In this document: piece after piece, positions 47,004 to 58,069 of the stretch
Position numbering within the stretch: position 1 is the stretch's first letter
How the letters are laid out: the number at the start of each line of letters is the position of its first letter
Assembly (NCBI RefSeq): GCF_000208745.1
Contig: NC_030854.1
Span: 17,001,620-17,065,619 of the forward strand
DNA: 64,000 nucleotides
DNA from: Theobroma cacao
Taxonomy: Eukaryota; Streptophyta; Magnoliopsida; Malvales; Malvaceae
Reading direction: 5' to 3'
The notes under the pieces: model-generated
Database searches by the model: none
Seen by the model: the letters and a program-made list of their open reading frames with translations, nothing else
What the model was told of the DNA's origin: nothing
Translations under genes and position numbers: made by a program

Positions 47004-47269
47004 TGATGGGAGGGTGTGCATGATGATGGGTATATATATATTTATATATACATATACATATATAGATATGTGTGTTATAGAAAGTTCATGAGTATGGTAT
47101 TGTACATGTGAATCTTGCATGTTGAACTTTTGAAATTTTTGAGTACTTCATGTTGAAATTGGCATGATGAATCTTGAGAATGTCCCATTTTCTTGCAAAT
47201 TGAGTTCATTGCAACACCAAATGGATTTTTAGTGCAAAGGAGGTCTTTTTTACACTTAGGTGCCCTACT

Positions 47270-47590
47270 TCTCGCTGCAGCAAGAAACATTCTGTTTTGG
47301 CAGCCAGAAACTCGCTGTAGTGAAAATAAATCTCATTGCAACGAGAAACTCTCGGGTTCTAATGCAGTAGCTTTATTTTGATGAAGATTTTGACTACCTT
47401 ACCTTCCAAATTGGGAAAAGTGTTAAACATGAAAGTTGTATCCCTACCTCTTATCTTTCTAATGGTTAAAAAATCAGGTCAATTGGACTTCTGTAGGGGA
47501 AGATATATGAGAAAAGCTGAAACACATGCAAACTGATACTGTTTCTCACTGCAGTGAGAATGAACTTCACTGCAGCGAGAAACATTCTGT
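47270..47590. repeat. CTGCAG palindromes in A LTR copy 2
   Basis: TCTCGCTGCAGCAAGAAAC, CTCGCTGTAGTGAAAA and CTCATTGCAACGAGAAA at 47271-47348, then TTTCTCACTGCAGTGAGAATG and TTCACTGCAGCGAGAAAC at 47540-47585. Confidence 0.8.
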
Positions 47591-48076
47591 CCTACATGCT
47601 ACCCTATTCGGTTTTTGACATATTTTTCACCCATTTAACTTCGTGGATTGATCATGGGTTGTTGCAACACTATGAGGTTATTAATCAAAGTTTGAAATGA
47701 GGGGTTTTTAGTAAGAAATTAAATCAATTGCATTGTTTTTGAAACAAGTGCATCATGATTTCCAAATTCTTCCTATTGATTGCTTGTTCCCTTCTTATGT
47801 ATATGTAATGTAAACTACTATGAGTCATATTATAAATGAAGTATGTATATGTTGGATTGATGATGACAGTACTTTGATATAATATAAATATGAATATTCA
47901 GTTGTTATAAAATATTATTGGAGCACTTACTTTTGAGAGTTACAGCATTTCATTTTAAAGATGATGGATGGGAATGATAATCGGAATTGCATAAATAGGC
48001 TTGCTTGGGTTTAGTGGGCTATGCCCATTGGGCCCATGTGCCGATCATGGCCCGGTATTAGGGCTGTGACATAACT

Positions 48077-48326
48077 AGAGAGACATGTGAGTTTTCAGCT
48101 TTTATCTCTCAAATTGAGCCCAAGAACTTCGAGGAGTCAAAGAAAGAGGAAAGTTGGATAATGGCCATGCAAAAGGAACTTGATCAATTCAAAAGAAACC
48201 ATGTGTGGTCATTAGTTTTTAGACCTTTAAACCACCCTATTGTTGGCATTAAATGGGTGTTTAAAAATAGTTAGAAATAAAGCTAGGTTGGTAGCAGAAG
48301 GATACAGCAAAGAGGACGGAATAGAC
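48077..48326 (+). pseudogene. pol: Sirevirus pol, start of RT region (piece between two solo LTRs)
   Basis: Continues the frame left at 14619: EPKNFEESKKEESWIMAMQKELDQ, then a VWSLV box and GIKWVFKN (about 48262). A small deletion and frame change follow at about 48268 before a KARLVAEGY box. Interrupted at 48326 by the next solo LTR. Confidence 0.87.
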
Positions 48327-49009
48327 TGTCACAGCCCAATTTTCGGGCCATGACCAGTGCAAGGGCCCAATGGGAACAGCCCACTAAGCCCAAGCAAGCC
48401 TATTTATGAAATTCTATTTCATCATTCCCACCATCATTTCTAACCACAATCTTTATTCTCAACTATACATATTTCGATAATAAACAAGGCAACCAAATAT
48501 TTATATTGGTACTAACCCAAAATACTATCATTCATTGCCATTTCATAATGGCATCATCATATCACATATACATCCATTGTTTGTAGCCTAAATCTTAGTG
48601 ATTTACATCGAGTGTAAATCCACATGCAAAACTCTTGACGACCAACAGAGTGACTTGGGTGAGGGCACAACTACCGAATGCCATATACCTACCAAAGGGT
48701 GAATACGAGTGGTCTCCTTAATCTTGATCCCAACAAGCTATGGATCTGAAAACATGCAATTTAAAAAAGTGAGTATAAACTCAGTAAGTGAACATAAGAA
48801 GGAAACAAGCAACGATAAGGAATGTTTTAGAAAACATGTTGCACTTACCATAAAACCATGCAATTTAGTCTAATTTTTGGTTAAAACTCCTCATTTCAAA
48901 CTTTGAATGTTTAATCCCTTGATGTTACAAGATCCATGATAAACCATGAAGTTGAATAGAATGAAATTTTCAGCAATGACCAAGCAAAACAAGCAAACAG
49001 AGGGTTTTC

Positions 49010-49385
49010 TCGCTACAGCAAAAAGGCATTCTTGGTTTGCATATATTTCAGTTTTTCAATCATCTCTCCCACTACAGAAGTCCAATTGATATTATTTTTA
49101 GGTCATTAGAAAGCTAAGAGGCTGGGATACAACTATGATGTTTACCACTTTGCCCAGCTCTGATCAGAGGGTGGTCAAAATCTTTGTCAAAGTGAAAGCA
49201 TTGCACTAGAATTTTGGAACCACCTGAGAGTTTCTCGCTGCAGCGAGATTCATTTTTGTTGCAGCAAAATTCCTCACTGCAGCAAGAATCCATTCTCTCT
49301 GCAGTGAAATTTAGAGCATGGATTAAGGCTGCCTACTCGAAAATTTCTCGCTATAGCGAAAAGGATTCTCGTTGCAGCGAGAAAC
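49010..49385. repeat. CTGCAG palindromes in A LTR copy 3
   Basis: Repeated TTCTCGCTRCAGCGAGA-type words, most densely at 49230-49385. Confidence 0.8.
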
Positions 49386-49554
49386 AGAGCAATTTAGTTG
49401 AAAGGGTCTTGTTACATCAAAAAGCTATTTTCTTGCTTAAATGAAAAGCAATTTGGGAACAATTAACAATGCCAACATACAACACAATCACAAATATTTT
49501 CATAAACTTTCTATAACATATATATATACATACATCATCATACATACCATCCTG

Positions 49555-49730
49555 CCACACTTAGCTCATGTGCACTCCCTACACGCACAATGCAATATCA
49601 TCATCATGTGCACTCCTTACTCGCACATAGCCAGGTCATCATCAGCTCATGTGCACTCCCACACCGCACATAGTTGGGTCATCATCATCTCATGTGCACT
49701 CCCACACCGCATATAGCTGGGTCATCATTA
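49555..49730. repeat. Minisatellite in A LTR copy 3
   Basis: Four to five units around TCATGTGCACTCCCACACCGCACATAGYTGGGTCATCATC, about 42-46 bp, inverted relative to the array at 46795. Confidence 0.85.
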
Positions 49731-50676
49731 TCACATAAAAGAAGCATCCAAAGCATAATATACATATCAATATAATGTGGTAACGCATGAACTATTCATA
49801 TTGCACATTTCACAAGATAGAAACATTTCATCAAGGGCTTGTTCCCCAAGTATATTTTTAAAGCAAAAACAAATGAAACTTTCAAATGATTTATTTAAAC
49901 ATGTAGGCACTTCCCAAAACATTTTGAAATGCAAGTTCACTCACCAGTAGTTGTTAAATCTTTACCCAACTCAAACTTCCTCTAATGGTGCAAATGGGGT
50001 GGTAGGGCTTCGTTGAAACCTTGCTAGTGAGAAAAAGTATGGGAGTAAGACTTTTTAAGGGTTTTAAGGTGAGAGAGTGAAAGAGCATGAAAAACCCTAT
50101 AACAAGGTGTGTAAAAGCATGAAATTTAAGATTAGTTTGAGAGGGTGATGGAAGCTTTGAGAGAAGCTTTCATGAAGGATGAAAGAAATGTGAGATGGGA
50201 GGAAGAAGAAGAATAATTTGCTGGAAAAATGAGGAAGCTACTGGAGATTAGATATTTATATCTAAAGTTTGTCCAATTTCTCATGTAAATTACCAAAATG
50301 CCCTTAACATTGTGGCTTTGTCTTCCTCCCATCCTTTGTGCAACCTTTTTACTCTTTTGACACTGAGACAAAGTCCATAATAATCTAAAAATACTCAAGT
50401 TTACAAAAATGTAAAAATTTAGACTCGAGATGTAAAATGACCATTTTGCCCCTACTATGGAAATTATCAGTATTTTTATCTTTTTCATTCATTTTAGCAT
50501 CATTCATCTATTCGTTAAGCCTACTTAGACCTTTATAACATTAGAAAGCTACTTTCAGGAGCTCACCATGAAAAATGACGAAACAACCCCTAGTTCGTGT
50601 TATCGCATCTACTTCTAGTTATGTGTTTATGGAGGTCGAGGTTTCATAATATGAGGGTATTGGGTTTCACATAGAC

Positions 50677-51975
50677 TATGATGAAACCTTTGCACCGGTT
50701 GCTAGGATAGAAGCTATAAGATTATTGCTTGCATTTGCTTGCTTTATGAACTTTAAGTTATTCCAAATGGATGTAAAGAATGCATTTTTAAATGGTTTCA
50801 TCCAGGAAGAAGGTTATGTTGAGCAACTCCTTAGTTTTGAGGACCTTAAAAAACCAGATCATGTTTTCAAACTTCACAAAGCCTTGTATGGATTGAAACA
50901 AGCTTCTAGAGCTTAGTATGAGAGGCTTTCAAAATTTCTAGTTGAAAAAGGTTATGTTAGAGGTAGTATTGATACAACATTGTTTATTAAAAGATACTTA
51001 AATGATTTAATTATTGTTCAAATTTATGTGGATGACATTGTGTTTGGTGCAACTAATGAGGCTTTATGCAAGAACTTTGCTAAAGAGATGCTGGGGGAAT
51101 TTGAGATGAGAATGATGGGTGAGCTGAAGTACTTTATTGGCCTTCAAATCAAAAGAAGTGAAAGAGGAATCTTCATCAACCAAGAAAGATACATTCAAGA
51201 CATGCTCAAAAGATTTGATATGCTGACGCTGAAATCAATATGCACACCAATGAGTCCATCTACCAGACTTGATGTAGATGAAAAAGAAAAGGATGTTGAT
51301 CAAAAGCTCTATAAAGGTATAATTGGATCACTACTCTATTTAATAGCTAGCAGGCCTGATATCCAATTCTCTGTATGTTTGTGTGCTCATGTTCAATCTC
51401 AACCTAAGGAATCACACCTGACTGCTGTTAAAAGAATTTTTAGATACCTCTTAGATACACAAACTTTAGGGATATGGTATCCTAGGGAATCATCCTTTAG
51501 TTTAGTTGGATATTCAGATGCAGATTTTGCTAGTAGCAAAACAGATGGAAAGAGCACTAGCGGAACCTGTCAGTTTCTAGGTAGTATGCTTGTGTCATGG
51601 TCAAGCAAAAAGCAGAATACAGTTTCTTTCTCTACAGCTGAAGTCAAATATGTATCTCTAGGCAACTGGTGTGCTCAAATCTTGTGGATTAAACAACAAC
51701 TAAAAGATTATGGAATATCAATGCATAACGTACCAATATATTGTAACAATACAAGTACAATCAACATTTCAAAAAATCCAATGCAGCATTCTAGGACTAA
51801 GCATATTGAGATTAGACATCACTTTGTTAGAGATCACATAGTGAAAGGTGACATTAAAATTGAGTTTGTAAATACTTTACATCAATTAGCTGACATCTTC
51901 ACAAAACCCTTAAAAGAGGATAGATTCTCTGAGATTAGAAGAAATTTCTGGATGATTAACATGCAGGAGCTGTAG
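50677..51975 (+). pseudogene. pol: Sirevirus pol, RT and RNase H (nearly open)
   Basis: Copia reverse transcriptase: MDVKNAFLNGF (about 50770), KLHKALYGLKQASRA, one in-frame stop TAG at about 50914 (a Trp position in the family), then an open frame to TAG 51975. It shows catalytic YVDDIVFG (about 51026-51050), ELKYFIGLQIKRSERGIFINQ, SRPDIQFSVCLCA, and RNase H (GYSDADFASSKTDGKSTSG, about 51510; the catalytic-core Glu region reads STAEVKYVSLG; IEIRHHFVRDHI). It ends with the typical copia DIFTKPLKEDRF box (about 51895). This is the best preserved copia segment in the window: 331 codons are open after residue M at 50980. Confidence 0.93.
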
Positions 51976-52011
51976 GAAATTTTCTTTGTTTTTACATATA
52001 AAATAGAAGGC

Positions 52012-52045
52012 ACTTAGTCGATTAAGAGAATCTTAATCAACTAAG
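52012..52045. repeat. Inverted repeat downstream of pol
   Basis: ACTTAGTCGATTAAG (52012-52026) pairs with CTTAATCAACTAAG (52032-52045) with a 5-bp loop and one mismatch. It uses the same TTAGTCGA word as the LTR palindromes, 36 bp after the pol stop and upstream of the env-like ORF. Confidence 0.75.
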
Positions 52046-52372
52046 AGTGTTTTGTCACTTGAAATAATAAGACTCAGTGAGTTAGAGAAAAATGAATAAA
52101 ATAGTAAATAGAAATAGTATACCAGGTGAAGGAAATGGGCACAAAATATCACCTAGCTAAAAAATAAAAATGAAAGGCAATTTTCAAATTTTGAACAGGA
52201 GAAAAACTGACAATATTAAAAGGGGAGACAGATGATTTTTTTTTTTTAGAAAATTAAACTGCCCTTAACTCCTCCTCTCTACACTTTCTCTCTTCTGAAA
52301 CTGACCCATCTGAAACTGAAACCCCTCCCTCTCAAACTCTCGAAACCCTAAGTTAAAAATCCTTAAAACCAA

Positions 52373-52967
52373 ATGGCAAAATCGGGACAATCTCAAGAAG
52401 CTCTAGAGAAGAAAAAAGGTAAGCTACCATTAGAGGAAAGTTCACAATCCAAAATATAGAAGAGGAAGAAAAAGATTCTGCACACCTCTAAAATCGAAAA
52501 GTCTGAAAAGAGGATGATTAAGAAGGGTCACAAAACAAAAAAGAAGAAAGAGAAGGGAAAATCATTTAAGAAAGGTAATATCCCATCCTCCAAATTTAGA
52601 AACAAAGCCCATGAAGAGAGATACAGGAAATTAGAGAATGCCCCTATCACTTGTGCTAAATACATTGATTGGGACAGTTTTAATGAAATTCCAAAATTTC
52701 AAACAAGCTTATCAGATTATTTTGAAGAATTAAAACTGAAGGAGTTTAGTACATTTAAGAATCAATCCTATAGTGCTAGTTTAGTTAAAGAATTTTATGC
52801 AAGTATAGCACTAGATAAGAATGAACTTGAGGATTTTGATGATTATATTGAGGATGGTCTAAATGTCTTTTTGAATGGAAAAAAAATTTATTATTACTAC
52901 TACAGATTTAGGGAGCCTACTCAAAATCGAATGTGAGGAGGGTGAGTTTGAATTCCCTGAAAATTAT
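52373..52967 (+). pseudogene. Sirevirus env-like ORF, N-terminal part
   Basis: Third ORF of the Sirevirus. It starts at ATG 52373 (MAKSGQSQEALEKKKGK) after a 5' leader of about 400 bp beyond pol. A very Lys-rich N-terminus (one TAG at about 52457) leads to KFRNKAHEERYRKLENAPIT (about 52590-52650) and a DWDSFNEIPKF box. This resembles the 'putative plant transposon protein' domain often found downstream of pol in Sireviruses. A frameshift lies in an A-run at about 52880-52887; the better frame continues ITTTDLGSLLKIECEEGEFEF. It is interrupted at 52967 by A copy 4 and resumes at 55506 and 57415. The function of this ORF is unknown; 'env-like' refers to its position. Confidence 0.7.
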
Positions 52968-53594
52968 TATCACAACCCAAATTTTGGGCCATGACCGGCG
53001 CATGGGTGTAATGGACATAGTCCACTAAGCCCAAGCAAGCCTATTTATATGACTTGTCCACCATTCCATCAAAAGTTACTAAATTACATTCCATAACTTT
53101 GTATCAAAATAATACTAAGCATTACCAACTCATAGTGGCATACCAATCAAAATGTACATATATTGTCTAAACGTGCAATTTAATAATTTACATCACTTGT
53201 ACATATTTACAACAAAATGACTTTGGGTTTCAAGCGGAGTGACCACAGTGAAGGTGTAACTACTGAATGCCATTGATACCTACCAAAGATACGAATCTAC
53301 AAGGACACCTCGACCTAGCTACCAGCTACCTCTTGATCTGAAAACTTGAAGTTGAAAACGATGAGTATAAATCCAGTGAGTGAACAGAATAAGGGAACAA
53401 GCAAACAATAAGGAATGTTTAACGAAATCATGATGCATTCATTTTTTTCAAAACAATGCAATTTGTTTTAGTTCTTATTAAAACCCCTCATGTAAACCCC
53501 ACATGAGTAAATCACTTTATGAAAGGGGTCCATGTTCAACAAAGGATTTGGAGAGTGAAAACTTTAATAGCATTCGTGCAAATCAAGCGACGGG

Positions 53595-53860
53595 TCCTCA
53601 CTGCAGCAAAGTTAGGATTCAAGTTATTAGCCGAACGAGGGTTTCTCAACTGGCCGAGGGTTTCTCACCAAACCCCCTCATTTCAAACTTAACTAATTAA
53701 TTCCTTAATGTTAGAAGTCCATGCTCAACTATGGTACCAAAGAAGTGGAAAATAGGACAGTAATCGAACTAAATAAGGAGCAAAATAGAAAGTTTTTTGC
53801 TGCAACAAGAATCAGCAAAATTTCAGCCATAAAACAGAATGTTTTTTGCTACAGCGAGAA
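53595..53860. repeat. CTGCAG/CTGCAA palindrome remnants in A LTR copy 4
   Basis: Fewer and more decayed copies (CTCACTGCAGCAAAG, TTTTTTGCTGCAACAAGAAT, TTTTTTGCTACAGCGAGAAAC). Confidence 0.65.
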
Positions 53861-54074
53861 ACAGAGCACCAAAGAAATATTTCCGTTCTTTCAAGAAAAA
53901 GGCCATCCTGCCGAAATGACAAAATCAACATAAGACACATAAAGAATTTCCAAAGTTCAATATGCCAAATTCATATGCATTTCAACCATAAACCATATTC
54001 ATGAGTTTTCATTCTCTAAACATATATACATATACATACATGGATAAATACCAATACCACTATCATCTCATCCA

Positions 54075-54262
54075 GCTCATGTGCATACCCCCACATCATG
54101 CACATAGCAGGAGTCATCTTGTGGATCCTTCCGCATCGTGCACAATCAGTGCCATCGTGTACATCCCCCCACATCGTGCACACGGGGCACTATCATCATC
54201 CATCTCCCTCACCACCACCATTACTAGCATGTGCATTCCCCCACATAGTGCACACACACGGT
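54075..54262. repeat. Minisatellite in A LTR copy 4
   Basis: Units with TGTGCAT(A/T)CCCCCACATCGTGCACA, matching 2783-2967. Here the array runs directly into CACACACGGTTATAA, showing the un-inserted state of the site that holds the GC-rich block in copy 1. Confidence 0.8.
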
Positions 54263-55505
54263 TATAATCATCACACAATATCAACCATCATGCACAACAT
54301 ATATATATATACCAGCATAAAGTAGTAGTGCATGAATCCATAACAACCGCATGTCACAACATAAAATCAATTTATCAAAGGTTTGTTCCCAAGGCACTTG
54401 TTTTTAAGGAAAGTTGGATAAAATCATTCAAGTATATTGTGCAAATAAGTTTACATTCCCAAAACAAATTTTGAAATGCAAGTTCGCTCACTGGTATTTT
54501 GTTAAATCCTTACTCAACTCTAACTTCCTCTATTGGTCCAAATGGGGCGATGGGGCTTCGTTGGAATCTATTATCACATTAGCATCACCATTAAGTCAAT
54601 TCACGTACTTATAAAATCTAAAAGCTTTCTCTTAGTTAGCTTTCAAATTGCCATTTAAGTGGCTATCTAAGTTCACTATTCTAATCACTCTAAAGTGAAT
54701 GAATAACCCCAACTACCAAATCACCCCCAAGTCTAAACACTAATCATTTTCAACATAAAAACTCAATTCTAGTGTACTACTCACCTTGGTAGCTTGTATT
54801 TGAAATTCTTCCCAACAACTTTCAAGCTACTATTAAAGCTTCCTCTTTCTCTCTCTAAAACACCTAAGTAGTGAGAGAGAGTATGGAAACAATTTTTTTT
54901 AAGGGTTTCAAAGTGAGAGAGTGGAAGAGCACAAGGGTTTATGAAAGGAGTGCACCAAGGCATGAAAAGTGGAGCTATTTTAAAGGAGGTTATGGAGCTT
55001 TGATATCAAGCTTTCATGGAGGATGAAAGCAACGTGAGATAAGAGGAAGAAGAAGGAGAAAAGCTACTGGAGAATGAAAAAGTTACTGGAAGAACAAGAT
55101 ATTTATAGCCCATGCTTATCCACTTCACTTAAATTATGAAAATGCCCCTCCATAAATTAGCTTGTTCTCTTTCAATCCTTTATGCAATCTTTTTACTTTT
55201 TTGACACTGGGACAACGTCCATAATGGTCTAAAAATGCTCGAGTTCATGAAAACTTAAAAAATTTTAACCCGAGGTGAAAAATGACCATTTTGCCCCTAT
55301 CATGAAAATCATCATCATTTTCATTTTCTTCATCATTTTACGCATATTTTCATCATTCATTTATACCTTAGGCCTACTTACATCTTAATATTGTTTAAAA
55401 CTTACTTTTAAGGGCTTACTAAAGAAATGATGAAACTACGACTAGCCCGTGTTATTACGTCCATTACTAACTATGAGTCTATAAAGGTCAAGGTCTCACA
55501 ATTAT

Positions 55506-55581
55506 ACCCCCTATCCCTGTGGGAAATTATCATAGGGAAGAAGGAAAAATATTCCTCCAAAAGTAATGCCAACCTTATTAC
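55506..55581 (+). pseudogene. Sirevirus env-like ORF, short middle piece
   Basis: 76 bp between two LTR insertions, encoding a short stretch with a KNIPPKVMPTLL-like segment after one stop. Assigned by position and frame only. Confidence 0.5.
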
Positions 55582-57414
55582 TGTTGGGTTAAGCTTTGTA
55601 GCCAATTGGGATTAATTGAGGCTTGATTCCAATCATTCAATAGTATCATTCATGTTGAATGACTAGAGGTTTTCCTTCATCAATAAGACATTAATTATAA
55701 TGAGTTATAAGTCTAATTGGATGAAGTCCATGATATTAATATGCCTTGCAAGGAAACTGTAATTGGTTGCAGTTATGAGATTCCTATGCATCAAAGCATA
55801 ATCTCAAAATGTTTCGGTCAATGTATCATTGAGACTAGACATCAATGATGCTTAGAGATTGGTATATTTTATGTTCCTTACTTTGGAAGTAAGTAATCGA
55901 TCTCATAGATTAAAGTATAGAGATACTTGGAACTAGAATATAGGTGCTTGCCTAGGAGAGCAAGTTCACTGAACAGACCCGCCATGAGAAGTGTATTTGG
56001 TAATACACTCTAGTGTCTATGCAACACTTCTCATGTGTCAGTTGTGTAAATATTCCCTAGACTTGAGACTCCAAGTTGTCTTATGTGTGGAGTGCTATGC
56101 TTTGATTTCATCCCTATGGGTGCCTAACCAAGGATGCCAAAACAAGATGCTTTTGGGTATAGTATGAAGCATGTGAAGGCAAATGAGTGGTCAAGATAGG
56201 AATCATCACCTCGAGTGTTTTATATCCTATCAGTTCTTGGTTAACATTAGCTTATTGAAGTCCTTGGCCAAGGCAACATGGAGATTATGAAAAAGGTTTC
56301 ATAACTTCTATAAAGCTAATGCTATAATTGCAGGAACAAATATGGAGGTCAATAAGAGTAGACAATGTGCGAAGCTTTTATCATCTCTGGGATATATGAT
56401 GAGGGAATGAATTACATTGATAAACTGTACACTAAAAGGTTGTCAAAGAACCTTTCGACTCTCCCAACAATTGGGTGGCCATGATGCATTGCTAGATGCC
56501 AATCTTGGTCTATGGAATTGATTATAAACTAATTGATTGAAATTTATATTAATCAATTAAGTCATTAATCAACTCCATTGCCAACATGTTAGGAACCTAA
56601 TGGGTCACACACAATGATTGCATTTGAATTAAATTAGGAGAGTGATGATTTAAGTTAGACTTAAATCACATGCTAGGTAATTAACTTCTATAAACTTAAT
56701 TAAAAAAGTTTAATTAAGTTTTTGGCATAATTATAAATAGTTATAACTATAAGGCCTTGATTGCAAAATATAAAGGAAATTAGTTTTGATTTTAATTTCC
56801 AAGGACTTAATTAAAAGAGTTTAATTAAGTAATGGGCCCAATATTATAATGTGTTATAATACTGAGGGCTTAATTGTAAAATTGAAGATTATTTTAACCT
56901 AACAATATAAGTCACCTTTTAACAATTTTCATGAGAGTTTTTCACAATTGAAGAAAACGTAGTATTTGTCAGAAAAAGAGAAATGTTTTCTTTCTTTGCC
57001 ACCACTCCCTTTATGTGAAAGAGAAAATTGCTTATGAAGCAATTTTCAAGAGAAGTTCAGCTAAGATTGTGAAAACGAAGAAAAGGGTAATTGTTGTCCT
57101 TTTTGCTAGCACAAAATATAGTTAAAAACTCCTCCCTTTGTTGAAGGTGCAAGTGCAATCATGTGTACTACCATTGGAGGCCAAGCACTTGATTGGCTAG
57201 GGTTTTTGTTCCTTGTGGTGTTCGCGGGATTGCTTCGGAAAGTGCCATCGTGATTACAAAATTACATGGCAAGGTAACTTTCTAAACAACAATTTGTTTT
57301 GTGCTTTTATGTGTTAGATATCACCAAGGTGATCCATGGGTGGAGGCATGTTTTGTTGTTTAGTTATAAAATTTTTAATTTTCTTTCCGCTGCGTATTTT
57401 GAGCATGTCATCCA
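55582..57414 (+). mobile_element. Copia-type LTR, family E (copy 1), apparently solo
   Basis: 1833 bp starting TGTTGGGTTAAGC and ending GTCATCCA. It aligns along its length with 58070-60103 (for example GATTCCAATCATTCAATAGTATCATTCATGTTGAATGA near the start, TTTCCGCTGCG near the end). Flanks ATTAC and TAGTC do not match, so the target duplication is lost or the copy arose by recombination. Env-like coding resumes immediately after it. Confidence 0.8.
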
Positions 57415-58069
57415 TAGTCAAACCCATCAATTACAAGTCCTCAAATTAGAATTTTGTGTTACTTTGTTGCTGCGAACATTCATGGCAGGAGTGGAAGTTT
57501 TAGCTACATTAGCCTCTAGGATCTATGGCTAATGAAGCATGCATTTAGTGGTGTTTTACTTAACCTACGCAGATTTATGATTGAGAGAATGAGAAGAGCA
57601 TGTAGACTAGAGAAAATAAATTTGCCTTATGGAAATATCATCACGTCTCTAGTGTAGAAGAAAGGTATTTGGAGCTCTAGGAATAAAGCAAATAAAGTGA
57701 AAAGTAGAGACCAAGCCATTTACCTTGGAAGTTTGCCTAAAATGGGGCATAAGCTAGATGGAGAAACCTTTGTTAAAACCCCTAAAGTTGCTCGTAGAAA
57801 AGAAACTTCTCTACCTACACATCTTGAAGCATCCTCATCTCAGTTCTCTAATGAAATGTTTTTTAACCTGTTCATGAAGATTGATGGAAAGTTGACTGAC
57901 CAAGGAGTAAGGATGCTGAAAATTGAAGAGAAATTGATAGAACTTGAAAATGTGCTGAAGGAAAAAGAAAAACCGCCTTCTGAACCTGCAGCTGCAGATA
58001 CCTCTGCAACTCCTAGTCTTGCAGAAGGATAAGGTGTTGAAGGTTTTGCTTTCCAAGCCAAGGGTCATG
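57415..58069 (+). pseudogene. Sirevirus env-like ORF, C-terminal part
   Basis: Remnant with RRFMIERMRRACRLEKINLPYGNIITS-like coding (about 57560-57650) in a different frame from the rest. Then an open frame (57697-58032) encodes a hydrophilic segment with SNEMFFNLFMKIDGKL, a heptad-like stretch (IEEKLIELENVLKEKEK, about 57920-57970) and an Ala/Pro/Thr-rich tail, ending at TAA 58030. The 'LPYG' box followed by a coiled-coil tail fits the plant transposon protein domain downstream of copia pol. The host copia sequence then stops at the next LTR. No transmembrane segment or signal peptide is evident. Confidence 0.6.

Larger units (their letters stand above)
45811..48071 (-). mobile_element. Solo LTR, family A (copy 2), main part (minus strand)
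   Basis: Continues the minus-oriented A LTR begun at 14620, after the B+ insertion. On the minus strand it starts TGTCACAGCCCTAATACCGGGCCATGATCGG at 48071. It contains the ATGGTCATTTTGC motif (about 45988-46005), an (AT)10 microsatellite, a regular 42-bp minisatellite and CTGCAG palindromes (47270-47590). Only one LTR and no internal region are present, so it is a solo LTR. TSD CAACT/TAACT with copy part 14620. Confidence 0.88.
48327..50671 (+). mobile_element. Solo LTR, family A (copy 3), TSD TAGAC
   Basis: 2345 bp from TGTCACAGCCC to GGGTTTCACA, with perfect TAGAC duplications (48322-48326 and 50672-50676). Excision restores the Sirevirus RT frame. It has palindromes (49010-49385), a minisatellite (about 49555-49730) and the TAAAATGACCATTTTGCCCC motif (50434-50453). 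Only 255 bp separate it from the opposite-strand copy 2. Confidence 0.92.
52968..55500 (+). mobile_element. Solo LTR, family A (copy 4), TSD ATTAT
   Basis: 2533 bp, start TATCACAACCC (the initial TG has become TA), end GGTCTCACA, with perfect ATTAT duplications (52963-52967, 55501-55505). It has palindromes, a minisatellite and the AAAAATGACCATTTTGCCCC motif (about 55277-55297). Confidence 0.9.

Noticed and set aside
50980..51975. 331-residue ORF as a host gene
   Set aside because: It is copia RT/RNase H with YVDD and DIFTKPL motifs, continuous in frame with upstream pol across one stop.
57697..58032. 111-residue ORF with a coiled coil as an independent small host protein
   Set aside because: It sits directly downstream of other env-like remnants of the Sirevirus and is cut off by an LTR; assigned to that ORF's C-terminus.
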